Made by a program: the position numbers and the translations under genes
The notes under the pieces: generated by a model
The model's database searches: none
What the model saw: the letters and a program-made list of their open reading frames with translations, nothing else
What the model was told of the DNA's origin: nothing
Assembly: GCA_910576655.1 (NCBI GenBank)
Contig: CAJTJC010000003.1
Coordinates: 51,105 to 115,104, forward strand
Origin: an uncultured Christensenella sp.
GTDB lineage: Bacteria > Bacillota > Clostridia > Christensenellales > Borkfalkiaceae
Length of the DNA stretch: 64,000 nt
Direction: 5' to 3'
Part shown: positions 19,434 through 28,225 of the stretch, piece by piece
How the letters are laid out: each line of letters starts with the position of its first letter
How positions within the stretch are numbered: the first letter of the stretch is position 1

Positions 19434-22400
19434 TTATACGCTTGAAACAAGCGCGCGCTGAACCGCGCTTAAATTCTCTTCCCCGAAAAGCTTTTCGATT
19501 ATGCCGTACAGCGTTTTGCCGCCCGACTCTTTTTTATAAGCCCGCGAAACCTTTAAAAGCGGCACGATTTTTGAAATAAACATACCCGTCACCGCCTCGT
19601 GCTCGTCACCGCCGCAATCCATAAGCACCGAGGTGTATTTTTCAAGCTGCAGCAGCGATTTATTGTCGATACCGAATTTTTCGGTTGCGTTGACCGCAGC
19701 GGTAAATTCGTCAAGCTTTTTCCATACCGTTTCGCTTAAATAGAACTGCTCGCGCGCTTCCGAAATCAACTCTTCCAGCGCGCTGCGGGAAACCACCTTT
19801 ACCTCTTCCTCTACAGCCGCGGGGGCAACTTTGCTTGCGACTATTTCAACGAGTATACCAGCGTGCGCCGCTGCGGGCGTAAGCTCTTCCGCAAAGCTGT
19901 CCGACGAGGGCACGAGCACGAAGCAGAGATTGCGCGGCATAGTCAAAGAAACGCCGTCGCTGAGCTTCACGGTATGCTCCTCGGACGGGAAATTCGCGTA
20001 ATCGAGGAACGCCGAAAAATACTCGCCGAGGTTGCCGAAGGATACGTTTTCAAGCACTATATAGCAGTTGCGTTCGGGCGTTTTGCCTGCCGAATTGATT
20101 GCGTTGGATATATCCGAAAGAACGTAATCCTCCGCAGAACCGCCCTTTTGCCATAACAGATTTTCCTGCGACGACCAGTCGTCCGCGGCGGTAGCCCTGC
20201 CGCCTACGCCGAAATATTCGCAGAACGATTGCAGAAACGCAGGCTGCGCTTCCTTGTTTTTACATGAAATTATAAGCACCTTGCCCGCAGTCATTGCGGC
20301 AATCAGCGACCGCACCGAAGAAACTTCCACCGACACGCCCCTGCTCGCGGCGAACGCGCGGAAAGACGCGCACACCTCGTTCAAGGACGCCTTCTGCGAA
20401 AATTCTATTTCCGCCTCGTCCTCGGCAAAGGTTGCGTCGTAACGGCGCACAACCTCCTCCTCGGCTTCCTCTTCGTCCTCGGGCGGGTCGAATTCCAATA
20501 TCGGCTTTTCAATCGGCGCGCCGTAGGTCACCTTTGCGACCTCTTCGAACTCGCCGACACTGTCGACCATATCGGTTATAACCTCGTTGGGGTGCAGGTA
20601 ATTTTGTAGCTTGCGCCGCTTGGCTATAACTACGATATAGACTATCGCAAGTACGTTGCCCGCAAAAAGCAACGCGCCTATTACAATATATATAAGTAAG
20701 GTTTTATCCGCAATTACGTTAGTTACCAACAGCCCTACGCCCATTGCGTCGTAATACAGCGTAAGCATAAGCGCGACGAACAGCCTGAACCCGAAGGAAA
20801 GCTTTTTCTTTTCCCTGCGTATCGCCTTGTCAAGCTCGGTATCCGTAAAGCCGACGACGCCGTTTTGGGGAAACGCGACGGGCTCGCTTTTATGTCTGTT
20901 TGCGAATATGCGCTCTTTAAAATCGCGTTCGCCCTTTAAAAGAACGGTATCGGCATTGTCGCAGAAGCTTATTTCGTATTTGCCGCCCTGCATAAATACG
21001 CGTTTGTTGTTCGCGTCGTAAACGGCGAAGGTATCGTCGTTAAAGGGTATTTCCGCTTTGACCGATTCGCCCTTCTTGACAAGCACCTTGCAAAAGCCGC
21101 GCAGCATACGGTGCGAAAGCGTAGTGTTGGCGCCCGCGCGGCGCACGTACATCTGAACCGTGCAATACGCGTCTATTTTGCCTTTATTAGTCACGGTGCA
21201 GCTTGCGCCGCTTTCGGTAAGCTTTAAATTTTTATATTCGAATTCGGCAAACGAAAGTCCGTAGCCGAACGGATAAAGCACGTTTGACGCGCCCGCGGTG
21301 CAGTAGTCGGGAACGCCCTCGGCGGGAGCCGCCGTAGCGTAATCTCTGTAAAAGGTATCTACGAGCTTGCCCGAAGGGGAAATCTCGCCCGTAATAATAT
21401 CGAACACCGCCTGCGCGCAGCCCTGCCCAGCGTTGTACGAGAAAAGCACCGCCTCGCATTTATCGGCAAACGACAAATCTATCGCGCGTTCCGCGGAAAC
21501 CACCGCGATTATTTTGACGCCCTTTCTCGAAAGCGCGTCTAAAAGCTCTGTCTGTCCCGCGGGTATCGCGGTTGCGCCCTTGCCCGCGCAAAGATATACC
21601 AACGCGTATTTTGCGTCGTCGCAGAGGTTGAGCGCGGTTTCGATTAAATCGAGCCGACGGATTTCGTTTGCGCTGTATCCGTGGGCGTAGCCGACCGCGT
21701 TGATATTTCTGTACTTGTTTATTTCGTCGAACGGGCGGTGCAGCGACGTGGGACTGTTTTTGTTGGTTATGCGGTAGTCGTTATTCGTCGCGTACTCGCC
21801 TATTACCGCTATCGGCGTATCCTTTTTGAGCGGCAGAACGCCGTCGTTGTTTTTTATCAGCACCACGGACTGCTGTGCGGCGCGGTATGCAAGCTTATCG
21901 TGGTACACCTCGTTGAAAAGCGGGTCGTGTACGACCTTGCCGGCGCGGGTCAGCTGCTCCTCTACGGACGAAGCCCCGCGCTCTTTGAGCGCGAGAAGCA
22001 GACTTATCATTCTGTCGCACGCGGCGTTTACAGCCTCTGCGTCGACTATTTCGCCGCTTCTTATAAGACTGTCGAACTCGGCAAGCGTGATTGCGCCGCC
22101 GTCGAACTGCTCTTTGGTTTTAGCGTATTTTTCGGTAAGCTCGACGATATAGTCTTCGAGTCCCTCGGCGGTTTCGCCGTCGGTAAAGACCAGCGTGCAG
22201 CCGCGTGAAATATATTTTGCAACGTCGCACTTGTGCGCGGCAACGCCGAACAGCAGCCCCTTTAAAGCGTATTTTTTGGGCAGCTCCTCCGCGTCGTCTG
22301 CGCTGTAAACCCTGAGCGAATTTACCTTATTGCCCGCAAGCGCTCCGTCCCTGATTGTCCGCACGGTCTCGTTTAAAACCGTTTCGCTGTCGGTTGCGGG

Positions 22401-22799
22401 GAAGTCGTCGAAATTGACGAACGCGCCGCTTGACGCCACGCCTTGAACCTTCTGCTTCAAAAATTCCGATGTGATAAAGCCATCCTCGGAAATCGCCTCA
22501 CGGCGGGCGCAGTCGCTTATGTTAAAGTATGCATACTCCTTATTTGCCTTAGCCTCGTTACCTGTGCACTCGTACACGTTTTTAATAAGCTCGGGATTCC
22601 ACGTTGCGGCAAGGGCTTTATCGGCAGGAAAGAACGTAGCAAACTTATCCGCCGATTTGACCGACGGATTCGAATACAGATGGAATACCGGAAACTCGTA
22701 GTTTTCCACCGCGCAGTTTTCATCGGGCTTTGCGCTTGTGATAAGCCTGACCCGCTGGTGTAACGACATTCTTAAAATGAGTTCTTGGTTTTTTAGCAT
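19434..22799 (-). CDS. Fusion of degenerate GH3 beta-glucosidase-like domain, two transmembrane helices and inactive AAA+ domain
   Basis: Predicted 1121 residues from ATG 22799 (MLKNQELIL), chosen for the AGGAG site 6 bases upstream. Residues 1-285 resemble the GH3 N-terminal domain (FATFFPADKALAATWN), 305-500 the GH3 C-terminal domain (QQSVVLIKNNDGVLPL), and 505-625 the Fn3-like tail (YPFGYGLSFAEFEYKNL). The usual Lys-His pair and the Ser-Asp-Trp nucleophile motif are missing, so it is probably not a glycosidase. Two helices (about 671-695 and 699-725) flanked by basic residues on both outer sides predict that both ends are cytoplasmic. An acidic linker leads to a region (805-1121) collinear with the next gene's AAA+ domain but with Walker A changed to CKNKEAQPA and Walker B to VLENVS. 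It has no signal peptide. A scaffold or regulator pairing with the active ATPase is inferred. Confidence 0.85.
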   Translation of the reverse strand: MLKNQELILRMSLHQRVRLITSAKPDENCAVENYEFPVFHLYSNPSVKSADKFATFFPADKALAATWNPELIKNVYECTGNEAKANKEYAYFNISDCARREAISEDGFITSEFLKQKVQGVASSGAFVNFDDFPATDSETVLNETVRTIRDGALAGNKVNSLRVYSADDAEELPKKYALKGLLFGVAAHKCDVAKYISRGCTLVFTDGETAEGLEDYIVELTEKYAKTKEQFDGGAITLAEFDSLIRSGEIVDAEAVNAACDRMISLLLALKERGASSVEEQLTRAGKVVHDPLFNEVYHDKLAYRAAQQSVVLIKNNDGVLPLKKDTPIAVIGEYATNNDYRITNKNSPTSLHRPFDEINKYRNINAVGYAHGYSANEIRRLDLIETALNLCDDAKYALVYLCAGKGATAIPAGQTELLDALSRKGVKIIAVVSAERAIDLSFADKCEAVLFSYNAGQGCAQAVFDIITGEISPSGKLVDTFYRDYATAAPAEGVPDYCTAGASNVLYPFGYGLSFAEFEYKNLKLTESGASCTVTNKGKIDAYCTVQMYVRRAGANTTLSHRMLRGFCKVLVKKGESVKAEIPFNDDTFAVYDANNKRVFMQGGKYEISFCDNADTVLLKGERDFKERIFANRHKSEPVAFPQNGVVGFTDTELDKAIRREKKKLSFGFRLFVALMLTLYYDAMGVGLLVTNVIADKTLLIYIVIGALLFAGNVLAIVYIVVIAKRRKLQNYLHPNEVITDMVDSVGEFEEVAKVTYGAPIEKPILEFDPPEDEEEAEEEVVRRYDATFAEDEAEIEFSQKASLNEVCASFRAFAASRGVSVEVSSVRSLIAAMTAGKVLIISCKNKEAQPAFLQSFCEYFGVGGRATAADDWSSQENLLWQKGGSAEDYVLSDISNAINSAGKTPERNCYIVLENVSFGNLGEYFSAFLDYANFPSEEHTVKLSDGVSLTMPRNLCFVLVPSSDSFAEELTPAAAHAGILVEIVASKVAPAAVEEEVKVVSRSALEELISEAREQFYLSETVWKKLDEFTAAVNATEKFGIDNKSLLQLEKYTSVLMDCGGDEHEAVTGMFISKIVPLLKVSRAYKKESGGKTLYGIIEKLFGEENLSAVQRALVSSV

Positions 22800-22847
22800 A
22801 TTATTCTCCTGCAACGTGCACTATGCCCACTATAATTATTCAGATTA

Positions 22848-22876
22848 ATTATATCATTAAGTTATTTAAATTACAA
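22848..22876 (-). promoter_or_regulatory. Sigma-A-type promoter of the AAA+/repeat operon
   Basis: On the minus strand TTGTAA (22871-22876) and TATAAT (22848-22853) are separated by 17 bases. The predicted start lies near 22841, giving a leader of about 40 bases before the AGGAG site and ATG 22799. It follows directly after a terminator hairpin, so the eight-gene cluster probably begins transcription here. No other hairpin terminator is seen between the genes down to position 1. Confidence 0.7.
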
Positions 22877-22905
22877 ATAAAATTTGCAACAAAAACTACC
22901 AAATA

Positions 22906-22940
22906 ACAGTAAAAGCGGCGCATTTGTATGCGCCGCTTTG
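22906..22940 (-). terminator. Intrinsic terminator after the valS / beta-lactamase-fold unit
   Basis: AAAGCGGCGCA pairs with TGCGCCGCTTT around a short loop (22912-22939), followed on the minus strand by a T-rich run. It sits 8 bases after the stop of the lipoprotein gene and upstream of the next promoter. Confidence 0.75.
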
Positions 22941-22946
22941 CCAAAA

Positions 22947-24488
22947 TTACGATTGTGGCCAAACTCGGTTGGCTTTAAACCAGTCCGTGTCCTTTAAAAT
23001 AACGTCGTTGTTCGAGCAATAAAGCTTTAACTTTTCACTATAATAGAAAACTATATTTCCGTTCATTGACTCGAACTTGCCCGCTTTATAGTCGGTGATA
23101 AGCGTTGTACAGTATATATTTTCGGTATACTTTGCAACCCTGTTTATAAACGCCTGAGCGGGGAAGGTATTGTCATTGTTCTGCGTATATTCGGTAGTGC
23201 CGCAACAGCAGCAAACCGCCACGTTTTTGGGTTTAATAACGCTTAACAGCTTTTCCGTCGACGCGGTATAGCTGCCGTGGTGTCCGCCCTTGAACAGCTC
23301 GACCTCAGGCAGGTCGTTGTTCCTGACGAGGTATTCCTCACCCTTCTCTTCCAAATCGCCGGTAAACAGATAGTTTTTCGACCTGTCGCCCGACTCGTCG
23401 GTAAGCATCATGCAGACGGAATAATCGTTTTCGTCGTTGGTCTTATGGTCGTAGTAATAGTTGTACAGTACGTTTAAAGAAAGCGTTTCCGCGTCGTCCA
23501 GGAAGTACCGTTTTTTCGCACCGTCGGTTTCGTACCAGCACTGCGTTGCCGTGTACACCGTCGTACCCCTGCCCTTAGCGTATTCGACCGCCTCGCAATA
23601 TTCCTTATAAATATTCGTAGTCGCGTTGGTGCCGCTGAACTGAATAAGCGTGCCTATCTCGTACTGATATAAAATACCCGTTTTGCTTCCGCCGTCGGAA
23701 TTGCCGACGAAGCCCGCGATATGGTCCTGATGCGCGTGGGTTGATATGACGTATTCCAGCACGCCGTCGGTACAGTACTTGTCAACGTAGCTTTTAATGG
23801 TCGACGCGCTGTTTTTGCGAGAGCCCGCGTCGATAAGTATTTCGGTATCGCCGCACTTTATAAGCGTGCAGTCGCCCGTATATTTGTTCCCGAGTTCGAG
23901 AAAATGTATGGAATAATCCGCTCCGGCTATCTCCGCCTCCGTTCCCGTATCGGGCTTACCGCCCGGGTCGTCGGGATTGTCGGGCTCGACGGGCTTCGGG
24001 GGCAGCTTGCTGCCATCGTCGACTACGGTATGCGTAGCGTCGCAAAAATCGCACTTGGCGGTTTTGGTACCGTCGCTTTCCTCGGTTGCGTCGCCGTTCG
24101 AAACGTAGTTAGTAAAGCTATGCTCGTTTTTGGTATCCGCAGCCTCGCGCGTGTCCGTTGCGTCGCAGCCCGAGCACTTAGCCGTTTCCGTACCGTTCGA
24201 AGTACAGGTCGCGTCGTCGTTGAAAACGTACGTCACGAAGCTATGCTCCTTTTGGGTGCCCGCAGCCTCGCGCGTGTCAGTCTCGTCGCAGCCCGAACAC
24301 TTCGCCGTTTCCGTACCGTTAGCAGTACAGGTCGCGTCGTTATTGTAAACGTAGTTTACGTAATTGTGAGCGTGCGGCTCTTTTTTGCCGAACAGACCGT
24401 CAAGGTCGCAGGCACTGCAAAAAACCGAAAGCGAAACCGTAAGCGCGGCTGCCGTAACGGCAAAGCCGCTTTTTTTAAATTTTTTCAT
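22947..24488 (-). CDS. Lipoprotein with Cys-rich repeats and ComEC-like metallo-beta-lactamase domain
   Basis: Predicted 513 residues. The signal peptide ends in a lipobox-like CSAC (C27). Residues 40-155 hold three repeats of about 42 residues with a GTETAKCSGC core; the third has lost its first Cys. A Pro/Asp-rich linker (162-185) leads to a metallo-beta-lactamase fold: ILIDAG near 217-222, metal motif HAHQDH at 251-256, later FTGDLE and HHGS. This arrangement matches the ComEC/Rec2-type extracellular hydrolase domain, which acts on nucleic acid or nucleotide-like substrates in characterised cases. A run of four Cys follows HHGS, which is odd. The gene starts 9 bases after valS, with a GGTGG-type binding site, so it shares the valS message. 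The substrate is unknown. Confidence 0.8.
   Translation of the reverse strand: MKKFKKSGFAVTAAALTVSLSVFCSACDLDGLFGKKEPHAHNYVNYVYNNDATCTANGTETAKCSGCDETDTREAAGTQKEHSFVTYVFNDDATCTSNGTETAKCSGCDATDTREAADTKNEHSFTNYVSNGDATEESDGTKTAKCDFCDATHTVVDDGSKLPPKPVEPDNPDDPGGKPDTGTEAEIAGADYSIHFLELGNKYTGDCTLIKCGDTEILIDAGSRKNSASTIKSYVDKYCTDGVLEYVISTHAHQDHIAGFVGNSDGGSKTGILYQYEIGTLIQFSGTNATTNIYKEYCEAVEYAKGRGTTVYTATQCWYETDGAKKRYFLDDAETLSLNVLYNYYYDHKTNDENDYSVCMMLTDESGDRSKNYLFTGDLEEKGEEYLVRNNDLPEVELFKGGHHGSYTASTEKLLSVIKPKNVAVCCCCGTTEYTQNNDNTFPAQAFINRVAKYTENIYCTTLITDYKAGKFESMNGNIVFYYSEKLKLYCSNNDVILKDTDWFKANRVWPQS
24023..24368 (-). repeat. Three in-frame repeats of about 126 bases in the lipoprotein gene
   Basis: Three copies of a unit encoding an aromatic-rich strand, ATC-x3-GTETAKCSGC and a TDTREA-like end. 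The first two are close to identical at DNA level; the third has diverged and lost a Cys. Similar extracellular CxxC repeats are common in Firmicute surface proteins. Confidence 0.75.
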
Positions 24489-24497
24489 TTCCCACCG

Positions 24498-27116
24498 TTA
24501 AAGCGATTTTAATTGCTTCAATATTTTTTCGCGCATGGCGATAAACTTTTCAAGCTTTGCGTGCTCGGCGTCGACAAGCTTTTTCGGCGCCTTGGACAGG
24601 AAGCCCTGATTTTGCAGCTTGCCGTCCGCGCGCGCGATTTCCGCGGTGACGTTTTCAAGCTCTGCGGTCAGTCTTGCCTTTTCCTTTTCCAAATCGACGA
24701 GCTCGCCCATAGGAATATACAGCGTGCAAATCGGCAGAACCTTTGTAACCGCGTTTTCGCCCGCCTCCGCCGCAGAGGTAATAAAGGTTATTTCCTTTGC
24801 GCCCGCAAGCTTTAAAATGCTGTCCTCGTTGACGGTAATAAGCCGTTTGCTGTCCGTAGTGATATAGAGGTGAACCTTCTTGGACGGCGGGCAGTCGACC
24901 TCGGTTTTGACGGCGCGCACCGCCTTAATTATATCCATTATACCCGCAAACGCCTGCGCGTCCTTTTTGTAAGCAAGCTTTGCGTTGTAGCGCGGGAATT
25001 CCTTGGTCATTATAGTGCCGTCGGCAGTGGGCAGATTTCTGTAAATCTCGTCGGTGACGAAAGGCGCTATCGGGTGCAGAAGCTTTAAAGCGTTTTCGAG
25101 AACGAATATAAGCACCGATACCGCGCCGTTTCTCTTCGCCGCATCCTCAGACCTTAGCACGGGCTTGACAAGCTCGATATACCAGTCGCAGAAGTCCGAC
25201 CACATAAAGTCGTAAAGTATCTGGCAGGCTATGCCCAGCTCGAATTTGTTCAGCGCAAGCGTCACGTCGCGTATAACCGATTGCAGGCGTGAAATTATCC
25301 ACTTGTCGGCGGGCGACAGCCTTATTTCCGAAAGCGGTTTTATTTCCGCGCCCTCGGCGTTCATTATTACGAAACGGCTCGCGTTCCAGATTTTGTTCAT
25401 AAAGTTACGGCACGCCTCGACCTTGGCGTCGGAATAACGCATATCGTTGCCCGGCGCCACGCCCTGCAACAGCGAGAAACGGAGCGCGTCCGCGCCGTAT
25501 TTTTCTATTACTTCAAGCGGGTCGATGCCGTTGCCGAGGCTTTTAGACATCTTTCTGCCCTGCTCGTCGCGCACAAGTCCATGGAAAAGCACGTCCCTGA
25601 ACGGTACCGCGCGCATGTGCTCGATACCCGAAAAAATCATTCGCGCAACCCAGAAGAAAATTATGTCGTAGCCCGTTACCAGCACGTCGCCGGGGTAGAA
25701 ATATTCGAGGTCGGACGTGTCCTCGGGGAAGCCGAGCGTCGAGAACGGCCAAAGCGCGGAGGAAAACCAGGTGTCGAGAACGTCCTCGTCCTGCTCGATA
25801 TTTCCGCTTCCGCAGCGCGGGCAGGCGGTAATATCGACCTTGGAAGCAATAGTGCCGCCGCAGTCGCCGCAGTACCAGACGGGTATTCTGTGTCCCCACC
25901 AAAGCTGACGCGAAATGCACCAGTCCTTGACGTTTTCCATCCAGTTGTAATATATTTTGGCGAACCGTTCTGGCACGAACGAAATCTTTTTATAGGTAAC
26001 GGCGTCGATTGCAGGACGCGCAAGCTTATCCATTTTGACGAACCACTGTCTGGATACGATAGGCTCTACTATGTCGTTACAACGGTAGCAATGCCCCACG
26101 TTGTGCGTGTGCGGCGTAATCTTTACGAGGTGTCCGCCGTCCTTTAAATCCTGAACGAGCTGCTTTCTGCACTCGTATCTGTCAAGCCCCTCGTATTTGC
26201 CCGCGTTAGCGTTCATAGTGCCGTCGTCGTTCATAACGCGGACTACGGGCAGATTGTGGCGAAGCCCTACCTCGAAGTCGTTAGGGTCGTGCGCGGGCGT
26301 GATTTTAACTACGCCCGTACCGAATTCCATATCGGCGTGCTCGTCGCCGACAACGGGAATTAATTTTCCGACTATCGGCAGAATTACGTTTTTGCCTATA
26401 AGGTGCGCGTATCTCTTATCCTCGGGATTGACGGCAACCGCCGTATCGCCGAACATAGTTTCGGGACGGGTAGTGGCAACCTCGAGAAACGCGCCGCCGC
26501 CCTCCACCTCGTACTTTATATGCCAGAAACGTCCGTTTTCTTCAGAGTATTCGACCTCGGCGTCGGAAAGCGCCGTTTTACACTCGGGGCACCAGTTTAT
26601 TATACGGTTTCCCCTATAAATAAGTTTTTTATTGAAAAGGTTTACGAAAACTTCTCTTACCGCACGCGAGCATTTTTCGTCCATAGTAAAGGTAAGGCGC
26701 GACCAGTCGCACGACGAGCCGAGCTTTTTAAGCTGCTCTACGATTCTGCCCGCATACTTATCTTTCCATTCCCAGGCGCGCTTTAAAAAGCCGTCGCGCC
26801 CGACTGACTGCTTGGAAAGCCCTTCTTTTTTCATTTCTTCTACAATCTTGACTTCGGTAGCTATCGACGCATGGTCGGTACCGGGAAGCCAGAGGGTGCA
26901 GTAACCCTGCATACGCTTGAAGCGCACCACTACGTCCTGCATGGTTTCGTCCATTGCGTGACCCATGTGCAGCTGACCCGTAATGTTGGGCGGCGGCATC
27001 ATTACCGTAAACGGGATTTTGTTGTCGTCGCGCACCGCCTTGAAGCAGCCGCGCTCTTCCCAGTCCCTGTAAAGCCTGTCCTCGAATGATGCGGGATTAT
27101 AAGTCTTTTCCATCAT
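24498..27116 (-). CDS. valS: Valine--tRNA ligase
   Basis: Predicted 872 residues, a normal length. It charges tRNA-Val in the cytoplasm. Class I signatures: HMGH in the segment PPPNITGQLHMGHAM, and KMSKS in GRKMSKSLGNGIDP; the connecting editing region contains TTRPETMFGD; a zinc-ribbon-like CGDCGG...CPRCGSG lies in the central part; and the C-terminus is the coiled-coil tRNA-binding arm typical of ValS. GAGG precedes the ATG. A full-consensus promoter lies just upstream, and there is no room for a T-box leader in the 113 bases before the divergent ABC transporter operon. A lipoprotein gene follows in the same transcript. Confidence 0.97.
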   Translation of the reverse strand: MMEKTYNPASFEDRLYRDWEERGCFKAVRDDNKIPFTVMMPPPNITGQLHMGHAMDETMQDVVVRFKRMQGYCTLWLPGTDHASIATEVKIVEEMKKEGLSKQSVGRDGFLKRAWEWKDKYAGRIVEQLKKLGSSCDWSRLTFTMDEKCSRAVREVFVNLFNKKLIYRGNRIINWCPECKTALSDAEVEYSEENGRFWHIKYEVEGGGAFLEVATTRPETMFGDTAVAVNPEDKRYAHLIGKNVILPIVGKLIPVVGDEHADMEFGTGVVKITPAHDPNDFEVGLRHNLPVVRVMNDDGTMNANAGKYEGLDRYECRKQLVQDLKDGGHLVKITPHTHNVGHCYRCNDIVEPIVSRQWFVKMDKLARPAIDAVTYKKISFVPERFAKIYYNWMENVKDWCISRQLWWGHRIPVWYCGDCGGTIASKVDITACPRCGSGNIEQDEDVLDTWFSSALWPFSTLGFPEDTSDLEYFYPGDVLVTGYDIIFFWVARMIFSGIEHMRAVPFRDVLFHGLVRDEQGRKMSKSLGNGIDPLEVIEKYGADALRFSLLQGVAPGNDMRYSDAKVEACRNFMNKIWNASRFVIMNAEGAEIKPLSEIRLSPADKWIISRLQSVIRDVTLALNKFELGIACQILYDFMWSDFCDWYIELVKPVLRSEDAAKRNGAVSVLIFVLENALKLLHPIAPFVTDEIYRNLPTADGTIMTKEFPRYNAKLAYKKDAQAFAGIMDIIKAVRAVKTEVDCPPSKKVHLYITTDSKRLITVNEDSILKLAGAKEITFITSAAEAGENAVTKVLPICTLYIPMGELVDLEKEKARLTAELENVTAEIARADGKLQNQGFLSKAPKKLVDAEHAKLEKFIAMREKILKQLKSL

Positions 27117-27142
27117 AAACCTCGTAAAGTTGATACCTATTC

Positions 27143-27171
27143 ATTATAAACCAACGCGCCTGAATTGTCAA
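27143..27171 (-). promoter_or_regulatory. Consensus promoter of valS
   Basis: On the minus strand TTGACA (27166-27171), a 17-base spacer and TATAAT (27143-27148). Predicted start near 27136, leaving a leader of about 20 bases that contains the GAGG site. Confidence 0.85.
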
Positions 27172-27229
27172 ATATAAGTTCGAGCCGCATAATATGTATT
27201 ATTAAATTTTTAAGAAGGAGAAGAAAACT

Positions 27230-28225
27230 TTGAAAAAACTAATCTCGGTAATTACTGCCGCACTCGTTGCGCTGGCGATACCCGTCACGTTCGCGGCGTG
27301 CGGCGGCAAGGACAATAAAACGATAAGAATAAACGAGGTTACCCACTCGATATTCTACGCCCCCCTCTATCTTGCGGACGCGCTCGGATATTTTTCGGAC
27401 GAGGGATATGAAATAACCTTAACCAACGGCGGCGGCGCGGACGCGACTATGGCTGCCGTTCTGTCGGGCGGCGCGGACGTAGGCTTCTGCGGACCCGAGG
27501 CGGCTATCTACGTAAACAAGGGCGACAGCGACGACTCGCCTAAGGTATTCGGCCAGCTTACCAAGCGCGACGGAAGCTTTTTGGTGGGCAGAACGCCGCA
27601 GCCCGACTTTAAGTGGTCGGATTTGAACGGCAAGGAAATTCTTGCAGGCAGAAAGGGCGGCGTGCCCGCAATGACGTTCGAATACGTAGTAAAAAGCGGC
27701 AATATAGACTGCACTCTCAACTACGACGTGGCGTTCAATATGATGACGCCCGCATTCGAGAGCGGCATTGCCGACTACTGCACCATGTTCGAGCCCGTTG
27801 CATCCGAATACCAGGCGCAGGGTAAGGGCTATATCGTAGCTTCGGTCGGTCAGGAATCGGGCGAAATCCCCTACACCTGCTTTATGGCTAAGCAGAGCTA
27901 TATCAATAAAAACGGCGAGGCCGTGGACGCGCTTTTGAAGGCGGTTACGAGGGCGGTCAAATACATCAACGAAACCGACAGCGACACCGTTGCGGGATAC
28001 CTCACGAAATACTTTGACGGCACTAGCAAAACGAGCATAAAGATGTCGCTTGACAGCTACAAGTCGATTGACGCGTGGGTTACCAATATGGCTATGAAGG
28101 AAGCTGCGTTCAATAAATTGCAGGACGTTATCGAGCTTGCGGGCGAGCTTGACGGGCGCGTTAAATTCGGCGACGTAGTTATAACCGACGCCGCGCAAAG
28201 GATATACGAAGAAATTTATAAGTAA
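27230..28225 (+). CDS. ABC importer substrate-binding lipoprotein, SsuA/THI5-like
   Basis: Predicted 331 residues beginning at TTG 27230, supported by AAGGAG 9 bases upstream. Signal peptide with lipobox FAAC (C24). The mature part has the NMT1/THI5/SsuA pattern: a first strand followed by FYAPLYLADALGYF and GGADATMAAVLSGGADVGFCGPE. Such proteins feed nitrate-, sulfonate- or pyrimidine-precursor-type importers from the outer face of the membrane. It is the first gene of a binding protein, ATPase, permease operon; its stop overlaps the next ATG by one base. The substrate cannot be told from sequence, and no TPP or other riboswitch is visible upstream. Confidence 0.88.
   Translation: MKKLISVITAALVALAIPVTFAACGGKDNKTIRINEVTHSIFYAPLYLADALGYFSDEGYEITLTNGGGADATMAAVLSGGADVGFCGPEAAIYVNKGDSDDSPKVFGQLTKRDGSFLVGRTPQPDFKWSDLNGKEILAGRKGGVPAMTFEYVVKSGNIDCTLNYDVAFNMMTPAFESGIADYCTMFEPVASEYQAQGKGYIVASVGQESGEIPYTCFMAKQSYINKNGEAVDALLKAVTRAVKYINETDSDTVAGYLTKYFDGTSKTSIKMSLDSYKSIDAWVTNMAMKEAAFNKLQDVIELAGELDGRVKFGDVVITDAAQRIYEEIYK

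Noticed and set aside
17985..22799. Type IV restriction (McrBC) or other nuclease-based defence
   Set aside because: The ATPase is McrB-like in motifs but membrane-anchored, and no McrC, nuclease or methyl-recognition domain is encoded nearby.
27117..27229. T-box leader for valS or TPP riboswitch for the THI5-like importer
   Set aside because: The divergent gap is only 113 bases, already holds the valS promoter, and shows none of the conserved T-box or TPP sequence elements.
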